Source: Pseudomonas sp. MM223
Lineage (GTDB): Bacteria; Pseudomonadota; Gammaproteobacteria; Pseudomonadales; Pseudomonadaceae
Assembly: GCA_947090765.1 (NCBI GenBank)
Contig: OX352322.1
Coordinates: forward strand, 6,666,274-6,730,273
Direction of reading: 5' to 3'
Length of the DNA: 64,000 nucleotides
Position numbers and translations under genes: made by a program. Below the pieces are notes generated by a model that worked only from the letters and a program-made list of their open reading frames with translations, was not told the origin of the DNA and made no database searches. Numbering within the stretch: position 1 is the stretch's first letter; each line of letters begins with the position of its first letter. Of the stretch, positions 1-10,131 are shown in pieces.

Positions 1-2
1 GT

Positions 3-137
3 AGCTCGATCCAGATGATGGTCGAAGTGTGGAGCGACGACCCGTTGTCCAGCGAATGGCGCAAGGTCACCGAAGCGGCATTCGTCTTTGTCGCCATCGA
101 TGGCAGTGGCCGCACCCGTTCCGTGCCTCGTCGCTGA
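3..137 (+). CDS. acyl-CoA thioesterase, C-terminal fragment
   Basis: The gene is cut by the left edge. The 44 visible codons end in TGA at 135-137 and read ...MMVEVWSDDP...FVFVAIDGSGRTRSVPRR, which resembles the last strand and tail of a hotdog-fold acyl-CoA thioesterase of the YciA type. Such enzymes hydrolyse acyl-CoA in the cytoplasm. The identity rests on this short tail only, so the family call is moderate. Confidence 0.55.
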   Translation, partial: SSIQMMVEVWSDDPLSSEWRKVTEAAFVFVAIDGSGRTRSVPRR

Positions 138-208
138 GCCACGCGGGCGGTAAACTCATTGCATGTGCCCGGGTCCAAGGCCCACTGGCAATCAATGAGA
201 CGAACGCA

Positions 209-1105
209 ATGGCTACCTATCAGGTCGTAACCGAGCAACATGGCGAACTCAACTGCTGGCGTATCAGCAGCGACCGCGCCGAACTCCTGATCGCCCAGCA
301 AGGCGCACAGATCCTCAGCTACCAGCGGGTCGGCGAGCCGCCGCTGCTGTGGCTGAGCGACCAGGCCATCTTCCGCCAGGGCAAGTCGGTCCGCGCCGGT
401 GTGCCGGTGTGCTGGCCGTGGTTCGGCAACCTGCAGCGCAACCCCCAGGCCGTCCAGGCCATGTACCACGGCGAGCAGGCGCCTGCCCACGGGCTGGTGC
501 GCTCGCGTGACTGGCAGCTGCTGGGTATCGAGGAAACGGAAAACGGCCTGCGCATCGAATTCGAATTGCCTGAGGCACAGGGCGCCCTGCCCGGCTGGCC
601 TCATGACGTCGAGCTGAAACTGGTGGTGGAGCTGGGTGAGGCGCTGAAGCTGAAGCTGACCAGCCGCAACATGGGTAATACCCCCGTGACCATCAGCCAG
701 GCCCTGCACAGCTACTTTGCGGTCAGCGATGTGCGCCAGGCGCGGGTCGAGGGCGTCGAGGGCCTGGGCTATATCGAGACGCTGGCGGACTGGGAACAGC
801 GCCAGCAGCAGGGGGCACTGGCGTTTGCCGGGGAGACTGACCGGATCTACCTCGACACCCCATCGCAACTGAGCATTGTCGACCCGCACTGGAACCGCCG
901 GGTTACCTTGACCAGCAGCGGGTCGCGCTCGGCGGTGATCTGGAACCCGTGGACTGAGCGGGCCAAGGATCTGGCGGACATGGCTGATGATGGCTGGCAG
1001 CGGATGCTGTGCATCGAGACGGCGAATGTGTGGGATGACCTGGTGGAGTTGAAGCCAGGGGCCAGCAGTTCGCTTGGGGTCAGGATTGGTTGTGAAATGA
1101 TCTAA
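209..1105 (+). CDS. D-hexose-6-phosphate mutarotase (YeaD-like aldose epimerase)
   Basis: A 298-residue cytoplasmic protein of the YeaD type, which interconverts alpha and beta anomers of hexose 6-phosphates. The family features are an early GVPVCWPWFG segment and a HGLVRSRDW motif near residues 92-100, which carries the family's catalytic histidine. The C-terminus has VIWNPW and CIETANV. The open frame reaches back to position 29, but the ATG at 209 begins MATYQVVTEQHG, where similarity to the family starts. It is followed by a REP pair and no other gene on this strand. Confidence 0.85.
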   Translation: MATYQVVTEQHGELNCWRISSDRAELLIAQQGAQILSYQRVGEPPLLWLSDQAIFRQGKSVRAGVPVCWPWFGNLQRNPQAVQAMYHGEQAPAHGLVRSRDWQLLGIEETENGLRIEFELPEAQGALPGWPHDVELKLVVELGEALKLKLTSRNMGNTPVTISQALHSYFAVSDVRQARVEGVEGLGYIETLADWEQRQQQGALAFAGETDRIYLDTPSQLSIVDPHWNRRVTLTSSGSRSAVIWNPWTERAKDLADMADDGWQRMLCIETANVWDDLVELKPGASSSLGVRIGCEMI

Positions 1106-1124
1106 CAGGCTTGTTGCCTGATCT

Positions 1125-1217
1125 GGCCTCATCGCCGGCAAGCCAGCTCCCACAGGTCCGGCACAGGCCTTGAACTGTGTGCAATACCTGTGGGGCTGGC
1201 TTGCCGGCGAAGAGGCC
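1125..1217. repeat. REP-type inverted repeat pair
   Basis: Two oppositely oriented copies of the element with core GCCGGCAAGCCAGCTCCCAC lie at 1125-1157 and 1186-1217, separated by about 28 bases. They sit between the 3' ends of two convergent genes. Similar pairs occur at 7633 and 10022. Confidence 0.85.
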
Positions 1218-1228
1218 AGTGCAGGCAA

Positions 1229-1762
1229 TCAGAGGTCTGCGTCCTCCACCACCCTCACCTTCCCCGCATCCAGTGCATAGGCCGCGTCGGCCAGGTCATT
1301 GCTGACCTTTTCCACCTTCAGCTTGCCGCTGACCCACAGCGGTGTGTAGATGTCATCGATCTTCAACCCTTTCGGGTAGCGCACCAGCACCAGCTGGTTC
1401 GGCGGCGGCGGCGGTACGTGGATGCACGCGCCCGGGTAAGGCACCAGGAAAAACAGCGTGCTGTTGCCCTTGGCGTCGCTTTCCAGCGGTACCGGATAGC
1501 CGCCCAGGCGAATGTCCTTGCCGTTCATGGCGGCCACGGTCTTGGTCGAATACATCACCGCTGGCAAGCCCTTGCTCTGCTTCAAGCCGCCTTTGTCGGT
1601 AAAGGTGCCCATGGCTTCCGGCGAGTTGTGGTCGATTTCGGGCATTTGCTCAAGCGCCTTCTGGTCCGACTTGGGCATCAGCTCCAGCCAGTCGGTTTCA
1701 GGCAGCTCGGCATGGGCCAGGGTACTGGCCAACAGCAAGGGGACGAGGAAAAAGGCACGCAT
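1229..1762 (-). CDS. DUF3299-type exported protein
   Basis: A 177-residue protein with a signal peptide (MRAFFLVPLLLASTLAHA, cleavage expected after AHA). The mature part includes YPVPLE, LVPYPGACIHVPPPPPNQ and PLWVSGKLKVE, typical of DUF3299 proteins with a predicted periplasmic location and no established biochemical role. The open frame extends 12 codons further, but the ATG at 1762 places the signal peptide at the N-terminus. It is the next minus-strand gene after a GlsB/YeaQ-type gene, about 50 bases away. Confidence 0.75.
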   Translation of the reverse strand: MRAFFLVPLLLASTLAHAELPETDWLELMPKSDQKALEQMPEIDHNSPEAMGTFTDKGGLKQSKGLPAVMYSTKTVAAMNGKDIRLGGYPVPLESDAKGNSTLFFLVPYPGACIHVPPPPPNQLVLVRYPKGLKIDDIYTPLWVSGKLKVEKVSNDLADAAYALDAGKVRVVEDADL

Positions 1763-1810
1763 GGCAATGCTCGGCAACTCGAATGAATTGCCGGGCATTC
1801 TAACCAGTAT

Positions 1811-2056
1811 TCAGCGTTTCTTGATGAATCCGTAGATCACCAGAAGGACCACGGCACCGACCAGCGCGCCAAAGAAGCCCGCCGCCTGCCCGGCCTGGTA
1901 GATGCCCAATGCCTGGCCGCCATAAGTGGCCAACAAGGAGCCGGCAATACCCAGCAGGATGGTCATGATCCAGCCCATGCTGTCGTCGCCCGGCTTGATG
2001 AAGCGGGCCAGCAGGCCGACGATGAGGCCGATGAAGATGGTTCCAATGATGCCCAT
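1811..2056 (-). CDS. GlsB/YeaQ/YmgE family membrane protein
   Basis: An 81-residue, very hydrophobic protein with three membrane segments separated by short polar turns (LLARFIKPGDDSMG and YGGQALGIYQAG). This is the pattern of the GlsB/YeaQ/YmgE 'transglycosylase-associated' family, small inner-membrane proteins often induced by stress. The start is the ATG before GIIGTIFIG. The upstream in-frame extension is not hydrophobic and is left out. Confidence 0.85.
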   Translation of the reverse strand: MGIIGTIFIGLIVGLLARFIKPGDDSMGWIMTILLGIAGSLLATYGGQALGIYQAGQAAGFFGALVGAVVLLVIYGFIKKR

Positions 2057-2081
2057 GGCAATCCCTCTGCAGTGATTATGG

Positions 2082-2115
2082 AACAAGCCAAAGCCTAGAC
2101 GGGCTTTGGCTTGTT
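2082..2115 (-). terminator. hairpin terminator after purK
   Basis: AACAAGCCAAAGC (2082-2094) and GCTTTGGCTTGTT (2103-2115) form a 13-bp stem with an 8-base loop, downstream of the purK stop on the minus strand. Confidence 0.7.
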
Positions 2116-2164
2116 GCCATGTTCAGAGGGCAAGCCGCTTGCAGAAGTTCGATTTGCAGCCCGA

Positions 2165-3247
2165 TCAGTTGCTGATCAGAGCCTCTACTTCGGCAATCTT
2201 GCGCTCGAGGGTGGCCATGTCATGGCAGCGCAGGGTGGCGTGGCCAACCTTGCGGCCGACCTTGAAGGCCTTGCCGTAGTGGTGCAGGTGGCAGTCACCG
2301 ATGGCGACAACCTTGTCCACGGCCGGCACTTCACCGATGAAGTTGAGCATCGCGCTCTCGCCCACCTTGGCGGTGGAGCCCAGCGGCAGGCCGGCAACGG
2401 CGCGCAGGTGGTTTTCGAATTGGCTGCACTCGGCGCCTTCGATGGTCCAGTGCCCGGAGTTGTGCACGCGCGGGGCGATTTCGTTGGCCTTCAGGCCACC
2501 GTCGACTTCGAAGAACTCGAAGGCCATCACGCCAACGTAGTCCAGCTTCTGCAGCACACGGCCCACGTAGTCTTCGGCCAGGGCCTGCAGCGGGTGCGCC
2601 TGGCTGGCGACCGACAGGCGCAGGATGCCGCTTTCGTGGGTGTTGTGCACCAGCGGGTAGAAGCGGGTTTCGCCATCACGGGCACGCACGGCCACCAGCG
2701 ACACTTCGCCGGTAAACGGTACGAAGCCTTCCAGCAGGCATGGCACGCTGCCCAGTTCGGCGAAGGTGCCTACCACGTCTTCTGGCGTGCGCAGTACCTT
2801 CTGGCCCTTGCCGTCGTAGCCCAGGGTGCGGGTTTTCAGCACGGCCGGCAGGCCGATGCTGGCTACTGCGGCGTCCAGGTCTGCCTGGGAGAGAATGTCG
2901 GCGAAGGCCGGGGTCGGGATACCCAGGTCGCGGAACATGCTCTTCTCGAACAGGCGGTCACGGGCGATGCGCAGCGCTTCGGCGCTGGGGTACACCGGCA
3001 CGAACTGCGAAAGGAAGGCCACTGTCTCGGCCGGGACGCTTTCGAACTCGAAGGTGACCAGGTCAACTTCGTCGGCCAACTGACGCAAATGGTCCTGGTC
3101 GCCGTAGTCGGCACGCAGGTGCTCGCCCAACGGCGCGGCACAGGCGTCCGGTGCAGGGTCGAGGAAGGCGAAGTTCATGCCCAGCGGGGTGCCCGCCAGA
3201 GCCAGCATGCGGCCCAGCTGGCCGCCACCGATTACACCGATCTTCAT
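2165..3247 (-). CDS. purK: N5-carboxyaminoimidazole ribonucleotide synthase
   Basis: A 360-residue ATP-grasp enzyme of de novo purine synthesis that converts AIR, bicarbonate and ATP to N5-CAIR. It opens with the nucleotide-fold MKIGVIGGGQLGRML and contains VLKTRTLGYDGKGQ in the ATP-grasp region near residue 140, then EIAPRVHNSGHWTIE near residue 265, all diagnostic of PurK. It follows purE by about 10 bases, so the two form an operon whose products act in consecutive steps. Confidence 0.97.
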   Translation of the reverse strand: MKIGVIGGGQLGRMLALAGTPLGMNFAFLDPAPDACAAPLGEHLRADYGDQDHLRQLADEVDLVTFEFESVPAETVAFLSQFVPVYPSAEALRIARDRLFEKSMFRDLGIPTPAFADILSQADLDAAVASIGLPAVLKTRTLGYDGKGQKVLRTPEDVVGTFAELGSVPCLLEGFVPFTGEVSLVAVRARDGETRFYPLVHNTHESGILRLSVASQAHPLQALAEDYVGRVLQKLDYVGVMAFEFFEVDGGLKANEIAPRVHNSGHWTIEGAECSQFENHLRAVAGLPLGSTAKVGESAMLNFIGEVPAVDKVVAIGDCHLHHYGKAFKVGRKVGHATLRCHDMATLERKIAEVEALISN

Positions 3248-3257
3248 GGGTTAAGCC

Positions 3258-3749
3258 TCAAGCCTGGCGCGGGTCTGGGTTGTCCAGCACGGTGTCGGTC
3301 TGTTCCGTGCGGAACTGCTTGAGCGCCGCGTGGTACTGCGGGTACTTGGCGCCCAGGATGCTGGCCGACAGCAACGCAGCGTTGACCGCACCGGCACGGC
3401 CGATGGCCAGCGTGGCAACCGGCACGCCGGCTGGCATCTGCACGATCGACAATAGCGAATCGACGCCCGACAGCATCGACGACTGCACCGGCACGCCCAG
3501 CACCGGCAGGTGAGTTTTGGCGGCGCACATGCCTGGCAGGTGGGCTGCGCCACCGGCACCGGCGATGATCACCTCGATGCCGCGGCCTTCGGCCTCCTCG
3601 GCATACTGGAACAGCAGATCCGGGGTGCGGTGGGCAGAAACCACCTTCACTTCGTAGGGAATGCCGAGTTTTTCCAGCATATCGGCGGTGTGGCTAAGGG
3701 TGGACCAATCGGACTTGGAGCCCATGATCACGCCAACCAGTGCACTCAT
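3258..3749 (-). CDS. purE: N5-CAIR mutase
   Basis: A 163-residue class I PurE, which moves the carboxyl group of N5-CAIR to give CAIR. The motifs are MGSKSDW at the N-terminus, VVSAHRTPD near residue 40 and [12 protein letters not shown] near residue 70. The ATG at 3749 gives the usual length; the open frame extends further but adds only low-complexity sequence. It is the first gene of purEK, so the promoter should lie in 3750-3920. Confidence 0.97.
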   Translation of the reverse strand: MSALVGVIMGSKSDWSTLSHTADMLEKLGIPYEVKVVSAHRTPDLLFQYAEEAEGRGIEVIIAGAGGAAHLPGMCAAKTHLPVLGVPVQSSMLSGVDSLLSIVQMPAGVPVATLAIGRAGAVNAALLSASILGAKYPQYHAALKQFRTEQTDTVLDNPDPRQA

Positions 3750-3787
3750 CGTCGAGCCTCTTCGCTTGTGCGCCCGCAGGCGCGTCA

Positions 3788-3827
3788 AAAAACAACAAGC
3801 CACGCGGGACGACCGGCGTGGCTTGTT
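3788..3827 (-). terminator. terminator between the HypT-like gene and purE
   Basis: AACAAGCCACGC (3794-3805) pairs with GCGTGGCTTGTT (3816-3827). On the minus strand the stem is followed by GTTTTTTG, a rho-independent pattern that would end transcription of the upstream regulator. Confidence 0.75.
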
Positions 3828-3920
3828 TGCTGATCTGGACCGGACGCATCCGGTCGAAAGGCCGCGCAGTATACCGTAAGGTAGTGCGTTTAAGGCACCC
3901 CGGCGACCAACTGTCGGGCC

Positions 3921-4853
3921 TTATTTTTCGGGGCTTTGGCTGACTTTTGGGTCAACCACCGCCGCACCCTCCAGCTTGCGCCACAACAGCCTGACGTTGG
4001 CCTTGCGCACCAAGGCGCAGCGGTACAGGCGAATTTCCAGTGGCACGTGCCACTGGCTGCCGCCGCAAACGGCCAGCTCGCCCCGTTCCAGCTCGCCACG
4101 CATCGACAGGCGCGGCACCCAGGCGATACCCATGCCCTCCAGCGCCATGCTCTTGAGGCTGTCGGCCATGGCGGTTTCATAGACGGTGGTATAGCGCAGG
4201 TTGCGCTGACGCAGCAGCAAATTGACCGAACGACCGAGGAAGGCGCCAGCGGTATAGGCCAACAGCGGCACACTACCCTCACCTTCCAGGTCGAACAACG
4301 GCTTACCTTCGGCATCCACGGCACACACCGGCAACATTTCGGTGGTGCCCATGTGCAGCGACGGGAAGATCTCGGCGTCCATCTGCAGGGCCGCGTCCGG
4401 GTCATAGAAAGCCAGCATCAGGTCGCAACCGCCTTCGCGTAATGCATGCACGGCATCTCCGACGTTAGTCGCAACCAGCCGGGTAGCGATGTTCAAACCG
4501 TCGTTGCGCAACTGGGCCACCCAGCGGGGGAAAAAGCCCGACGCCAGGGAGTGCGCCGCAGCCACCTGCACCACCTCGCCCTGCCCGCCCTCAAGATGAT
4601 GCAAATGGCGGAGAATTTCGCTCAACTGGTCGACAACGGTACGCGCTGTGACGAGAAACAGCTGGCCAGCCTCGGTCAGCTCGATGGGTGTGCGGGAACG
4701 ATTCACCAATTGCAGGCCCAGCGCCGCTTCAAGGCTGCGAATGCGCCGGCTGAAGGCCGGTTGGGTCACGAAACGCCGCTCTGCCGCCTGGGAAAAACTG
4801 CGGGTGGCGGCCAATGCGCTGAAATCTTCCAGCCATTTGCTTTCAAGGTTCAC
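3921..4853 (-). CDS. LysR-family regulator, HypT (YjiE)-like
   Basis: A 310-residue LysR regulator. The N-terminal winged helix (NLESKWLEDFSALA, then TQPAFSRRIRSLE) and the following VAAAHSLASGFFP closely resemble E. coli HypT as I remember it (NIETKWLYDF, QPAFSRRIR, IAAAHSL). HypT is a hypochlorite-responsive activator. I chose the GTG at 4853 because GGGAGA lies 8 bases upstream; an ATG at 4862 is too close to that site. It is divergent from aspA, so it may regulate aspA, but a HypT-type oxidative response is equally possible. Redox-active residues were not checked. Confidence 0.8.
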   Translation of the reverse strand: MNLESKWLEDFSALAATRSFSQAAERRFVTQPAFSRRIRSLEAALGLQLVNRSRTPIELTEAGQLFLVTARTVVDQLSEILRHLHHLEGGQGEVVQVAAAHSLASGFFPRWVAQLRNDGLNIATRLVATNVGDAVHALREGGCDLMLAFYDPDAALQMDAEIFPSLHMGTTEMLPVCAVDAEGKPLFDLEGEGSVPLLAYTAGAFLGRSVNLLLRQRNLRYTTVYETAMADSLKSMALEGMGIAWVPRLSMRGELERGELAVCGGSQWHVPLEIRLYRCALVRKANVRLLWRKLEGAAVVDPKVSQSPEK

Positions 4854-5023
4854 GAAGCACATCTCCCGGCGTGCACCAAAATGGAACACGCTCGAATGTC
4901 AATTGGCGTCACATGAAACACTATGCCGTTTGTGCATAGGTTAGCGTGCAACAGCATTGGCCGCAAAATCACCTTCAGGCCTAGGATTGGCGCCATTCCG
5001 GCATGTGCCGGGTCAAAATCGAG

Positions 5024-5037
5024 ATGATATACATCAT
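5024..5037. promoter_or_regulatory. inverted repeat over the aspA start
   Basis: ATGAT-ATAC-ATCAT, two perfect 5-base arms, ends within the aspA ATG at 5036. It could be an operator half-site pair or a weak RNA hairpin at the ribosome site. No function is shown. Confidence 0.3.
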
Positions 5038-6460
5038 GTCCTCCGCTGCATCGTTCCGCGTCGAAAAAGATCTGTTGGGTACCCTTGAAGTTCCTGCTGA
5101 TGCCTACTACGGCATCCAGACCCTGCGCGCTGCCAACAACTTCCACCTCTCCGGCGTTCCGCTGTCGCACTACCCGAAACTGGTAGTCGGCCTGGCGATG
5201 GTCAAGCAGGCAGCTGCTGACGCCAACCGTGAGCTGGGGCACTTGAGCGATGCCAAGCACGCCGCGATCAGCGCAGCTTGCGCACGACTGATCAAGGGCG
5301 ACTACCACGAGCAGTTCGTGGTGGACATGATTCAAGGCGGTGCTGGTACTTCTACCAACATGAACGCCAACGAAGTCATCGCCAACATCGCGCTGGAGGC
5401 CATGGGCCACCAGAAGGGTGAGTACCAGTACCTGCACCCGAACAACGATGTGAACATGGCGCAGTCGACCAACGACGCCTACCCGACCGCTATCCGTCTG
5501 GGCCTGCTGCTGGGCCACGACGCCCTGCTGGCCAGCCTCGACAGCCTGATCCAGGCCTTCGCAGCCAAAGGTAAAGAGTTCGACCACGTACTGAAGATGG
5601 GCCGTACCCAGCTGCAGGACGCCGTGCCGATGACCCTGGGCCAGGAATTCCGCGCCTTCGCCACCACCATGACCGAAGACCTCAACCGTCTGCGTTCGCT
5701 GGCGCCTGAGCTGCTGACCGAAATCAACCTGGGTGGTACCGCCATCGGTACCGGCATCAACGCCGACCCGGGCTACCAGATGCTTGCTGTACAGCGCCTG
5801 GCAATCATCAGCGGCCAGCCGCTGGTACCGGCTGCCGACCTGATCGAAGCCACCTCCGACATGGGCGCCTTCGTGCTGTTCTCCGGCATGCTCAAGCGTA
5901 CCGCCGTCAAGCTGTCGAAAATCTGCAACGACTTGCGCCTGCTGTCCAGCGGCCCGCGCACCGGCATCAACGAAATCAACCTGCCAGCGCGTCAGCCAGG
6001 CAGCTCGATCATGCCAGGCAAGGTCAACCCGGTGATCCCGGAAGCCGTCAACCAAGTCGCCTTTGCCATCATGGGCAACGACCTGGCCCTGACTGTCGCC
6101 GCCGAAGGTGGCCAGCTGCAGTTGAACGTGATGGAACCGCTGATCGCCTACAAGATCTTCGACTCGATCCGCCTGCTGCAACGCGCCATGGACATGCTGC
6201 GCGAGCACTGCATCGTCGGCATCACTGCCAACGAACAGCGCTGCCGTGAACTGGTCGAGCACTCGATTGGCCTGGTCACCGCCCTGAACCCTTACATCGG
6301 CTACGAAAACGCCACCCGTATCGCCCGCGTTGCCCTGGAAACAGGCCGCGGCGTGCTGGAACTGGTGCGCGAAGAGAAGCTGCTGGACGAAGAGATGCTC
6401 AACGACATCCTGCGTCCGGAAAACATGATCGCTCCACGTCTGGTGCCGCTGAAGGCGTAA
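5036..6460 (+). CDS. aspA: aspartate ammonia-lyase
   Basis: A 474-residue fumarase/aspartase-superfamily enzyme that converts L-aspartate to fumarate and ammonia. It carries the superfamily signature GSSIMPGKVNPV near residue 320 with the catalytic serine, GGAGTSTNMNANEV near residue 100 and NDAYPTA near residue 145. The start at 5036 (MSSAASFRVEKDLLG) matches the family N-terminus. The ribosome site is weak, with GAG 12 bases upstream. A strong terminator follows. Confidence 0.96.
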   Translation: MSSAASFRVEKDLLGTLEVPADAYYGIQTLRAANNFHLSGVPLSHYPKLVVGLAMVKQAAADANRELGHLSDAKHAAISAACARLIKGDYHEQFVVDMIQGGAGTSTNMNANEVIANIALEAMGHQKGEYQYLHPNNDVNMAQSTNDAYPTAIRLGLLLGHDALLASLDSLIQAFAAKGKEFDHVLKMGRTQLQDAVPMTLGQEFRAFATTMTEDLNRLRSLAPELLTEINLGGTAIGTGINADPGYQMLAVQRLAIISGQPLVPAADLIEATSDMGAFVLFSGMLKRTAVKLSKICNDLRLLSSGPRTGINEINLPARQPGSSIMPGKVNPVIPEAVNQVAFAIMGNDLALTVAAEGGQLQLNVMEPLIAYKIFDSIRLLQRAMDMLREHCIVGITANEQRCRELVEHSIGLVTALNPYIGYENATRIARVALETGRGVLELVREEKLLDEEMLNDILRPENMIAPRLVPLKA

Positions 6461-6517
6461 CCAGGCTGCTGCAAACTGTCTCACCAGGTTAAGGGACTAG
6501 ACACCTCTCAACCTTTC

Positions 6518-6550
6518 AAGGCCCGAGCGATTGCTTCGGGCCTTTTTTTT
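6518..6550 (+). terminator. rho-independent terminator of aspA
   Basis: AAGGCCCGAG pairs with CTTCGGGCCTT across a short loop, followed by a run of eight T (6543-6550). Confidence 0.9.
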
Positions 6551-6639
6551 GCCTGCAGTTTTCGAGGCCACGTTGCCGCTGCGGATATCGGCACACAACT
6601 TGCTCCATAATGCGTCCCAGCCCCACGGGATTACCCAGC

Positions 6640-7632
6640 ATGCTGCACAGTCACCTGACCACCCTCAACGCAGTTTCGCTGATCCTCAACGTCTTCCAGG
6701 CAGACGGTTGCGAGGCTTCGGCGCTGCTGGCCGGCAGCGGCATTGGCCCGGCAGACCTGGGGCACGCTGATGCACGCATCACCACGCAGCAGGAACTGCA
6801 GGTGTGCGCCAACGCCGTGGCCCGGCGCGAAGACATCGGCCTGGAGCTGGGCCGACGCATGCATGTGTCGTGCTACGGCATGCTCGGTTACGCCCTGCTC
6901 TCCAGTGCAACTTTGGGTGACGCCTTGCGCCTGGCGCTGCAGTATCCGGCACTGCTGGGAACAGTCTTCAAGCTGCGCTTGCTCGACGATAGCCAGCGGG
7001 TCTGGTTCAGCGCCAGCGATTACCACGACAGCCCGGCGCTGAGCGCTTTCAACGCAGAGTTCTGCCTGGTGTCGCTGAAAGTCATCTGCGACGACCTGCT
7101 CGGCCGCCCGTTGCCGTTGCTGGGCGCCCGCTTCGAACACGCTCGCCCCGGTTACCACGCACTCTATGCCGGTGCATTTCAATGCCCGATCGGTTTCGCC
7201 GCCGAGGACAATGCCTTTGCCTTCGAACGGCGATGGCTGGATACGCCGCTGCCGCTGGCCGACCCGATTACCCACAAAGCCATGAGCGAACGCTGCCGGC
7301 GCCTGAACCTTGAGTTCACAGGGCGCCAGGCCTGGCTAGGGCGGATTCGTCAGCTACTGGCGCAGCAACTGGACGCAGCCCCAGGGCTGGAAGGCCTGGC
7401 ACGGCAGATGAACTGCTCGTCGCGCACCCTGCGCCGGCATTTGCAGGCGTTGGGCAGCAGTTATCAACAGCTGCTGGATGAGCTGAGGTTCGAGCGGGCC
7501 AAGCAGTTGCTGGCCGATGAGCAGATGCCGATCTACCGCATTGCCGAAACCTTGGGGTTCAGCGAGACGGCCAGCTTCCGCCATGCGTTTCAGCGCTGGA
7601 GCGGTGTGGCGCCCAGTCACTTCCGCGGTTGA
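6640..7632 (+). CDS. AraC-family transcriptional regulator
   Basis: About 330 residues: an N-terminal arabinose-binding-like regulatory domain of the type common in Pseudomonas (GLELGRRMHVSCYGMLGYAL near residue 70), then a C-terminal AraC DNA-binding domain with LARQMNCSSRTLRRHLQALG and IAETLGFSETASFRHAFQRW. An ATG at 6610 is also possible, but neither start has a convincing ribosome site. It lies upstream of the polyamine genes on the same strand, separated by a REP pair, so a link to them is only positional. Confidence 0.85.
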   Translation: MLHSHLTTLNAVSLILNVFQADGCEASALLAGSGIGPADLGHADARITTQQELQVCANAVARREDIGLELGRRMHVSCYGMLGYALLSSATLGDALRLALQYPALLGTVFKLRLLDDSQRVWFSASDYHDSPALSAFNAEFCLVSLKVICDDLLGRPLPLLGARFEHARPGYHALYAGAFQCPIGFAAEDNAFAFERRWLDTPLPLADPITHKAMSERCRRLNLEFTGRQAWLGRIRQLLAQQLDAAPGLEGLARQMNCSSRTLRRHLQALGSSYQQLLDELRFERAKQLLADEQMPIYRIAETLGFSETASFRHAFQRWSGVAPSHFRG

Positions 7633-7743
7633 CCTGTACCGGCCCCATCGCCGGCAAGCCAGCTCCCACAAGTACTCCACAGTGCTTTGGACAAGTGGAA
7701 TACCTGTGGGAGCTCGGCTTGCCGGCGATAGGGCCAGTACAGG
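7633..7743. repeat. REP-type inverted repeat pair
   Basis: Two opposed copies with core GCCGGCAAGCCAGCTCCCAC flank a short AT-richer spacer between the AraC gene and the amidohydrolase gene. The outer ends (CCTGTACCGGCCC and GGGCCAGTACAGG) also pair. Confidence 0.85.
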
Positions 7744-7851
7744 CCATAGAGCTTTGGCCACATCGATCCCCTTTTGGCCGTTTGCGTCGTTCTCCGCCAC
7801 TGACCCGCCCATGACAATGGACCCACGCCAGTACACACCCGGAGAACAACA

Positions 7852-8894
<1,043 letters not shown>

Positions 8895-8895
<1 letters not shown>

Positions 8896-9998
8896 TGGTC
8901 CGACTCAAGCGTCTGCTCGCCCCGTTCATCGCTGCCACCCTGTTCACTGGTGCCCTGCAAGCCCAGGCCGAGCAGCGCACCCTGCGTGTGTATAACTGGT
9001 TCGATTACATCACCCCGCAGACCTTGACCGACTTCCAGAAGGACAGCGGCGTCAAGCTGATCTACGACATCTTCGATACCAACGAAGCGCTGGAGGCCAA
9101 GCTGCTTACCGGCAACTCCGGCTATGACGTGGTCGTGCCATCCAACGTGTTCCTGGCCAAGCAGATCGAGGCCGGGGTGTTCCAGCCGCTGGACCGCAGC
9201 AAGCTGCCGAACTGGCAACACCTGGACCCAGCACTGATGAAACTGATCGAGGCCAACGACCCGGGTAACAAATATGCCGTGCCCTACATGTACGGCACCG
9301 TGCTGATCGGCTTCAACCCGGCCAAGGTCAAGGCTGCGCTCGGCGACAATGCACCGGTGGACAGCTGGGACCTGATTTTCAAGGAAGAGAACATCGCCAA
9401 GCTTAAGCAGTGTGGCGTGGCGCTGCTCGACTCGCCTTCCGAGATCCTGCCGCTGGCCCTGAAATACCTGGGCCTGGACCCCAACAGCGGCAAGCCGGAC
9501 GACTACAAGAAGGCCGAGGCCCTGCTGCTGAAGATTCGCCCGCACATCACCTACTTCCATTCCTCGAAGTACATGGCCGACATCGCCAACGGCGATATCT
9601 GCGTGGCCGTCGGCTACAGCGGTAGCTTCTCGCAGGCGGCCAACCGCGCGCGGGATGCGAAGAACGGTGTGGTGGTGGACATGCGCCTGCCCAAGGAAGG
9701 TGCGCCGATCTGGTTCGACATGCTGGCGATCCCGAAGAATGCGGCCAACCCGGAAGATGCCCATACGTTCATCAATTACCTGCTGCGGCCAGAAGTGATT
9801 GCGCCGATCAGCGACTTTGTCGGCTACCCGAACCCGAACAAGGATGCGACCGATAAGGTGAGCCCAGCGATTCGCAATAACCCCAATCTGTACCCGACGG
9901 CGGAGGCGATGGCCAAACTGTATACCCTGAAGCCCCTGGCGCGGGATGCAGAGCGGGCCAGGACCCGGGCCTGGACGCGGATCAAGTCCGGCACCTGA
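8895..9998 (+). CDS. polyamine ABC transporter substrate-binding protein (PotF/SpuD type)
   Basis: A 367-residue periplasmic protein with a signal peptide ending near LQAQAEQ. The mature N-terminus [17 protein letters not shown] is characteristic of the PotF/PotD/SpuD polyamine-binding family. It also has [19 protein letters not shown] and [16 protein letters not shown]. No permease or ATPase gene follows, so it must either work with a transporter encoded elsewhere or be a stand-alone receptor. The ATG overlaps the stop of the amidohydrolase gene. Confidence 0.92.
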
Positions 9999-10021
9999 TG
10001 TAGAGCCGGGGGCTGCTCTGC

Positions 10022-10117
10022 AGCCCAATCGCCGGCAAGCCAGCTCCCACAGGTATTGCACCTGCCTCGAAAGCAGTGAAGTTCCTGTGGGAGCTGGCTT
10101 GCCGGCGATTGGGCCGC
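10022..10117. repeat. REP-type inverted repeat pair
   Basis: Opposed copies of the GCCGGCAAGCCAGCTCCCAC element lie between two convergent genes. An adjoining GGCCGCGAAGCGGCC stem (10112-10126) may act as terminator for the MocR gene. Confidence 0.85.
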
Positions 10118-10131
10118 GAAGCGGCCCCAAT

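Noticed and set aside
4850..6484. A 544-codon open frame on the minus strand
   Set aside because: It is antisense to aspA, has no family resemblance and no ribosome site.
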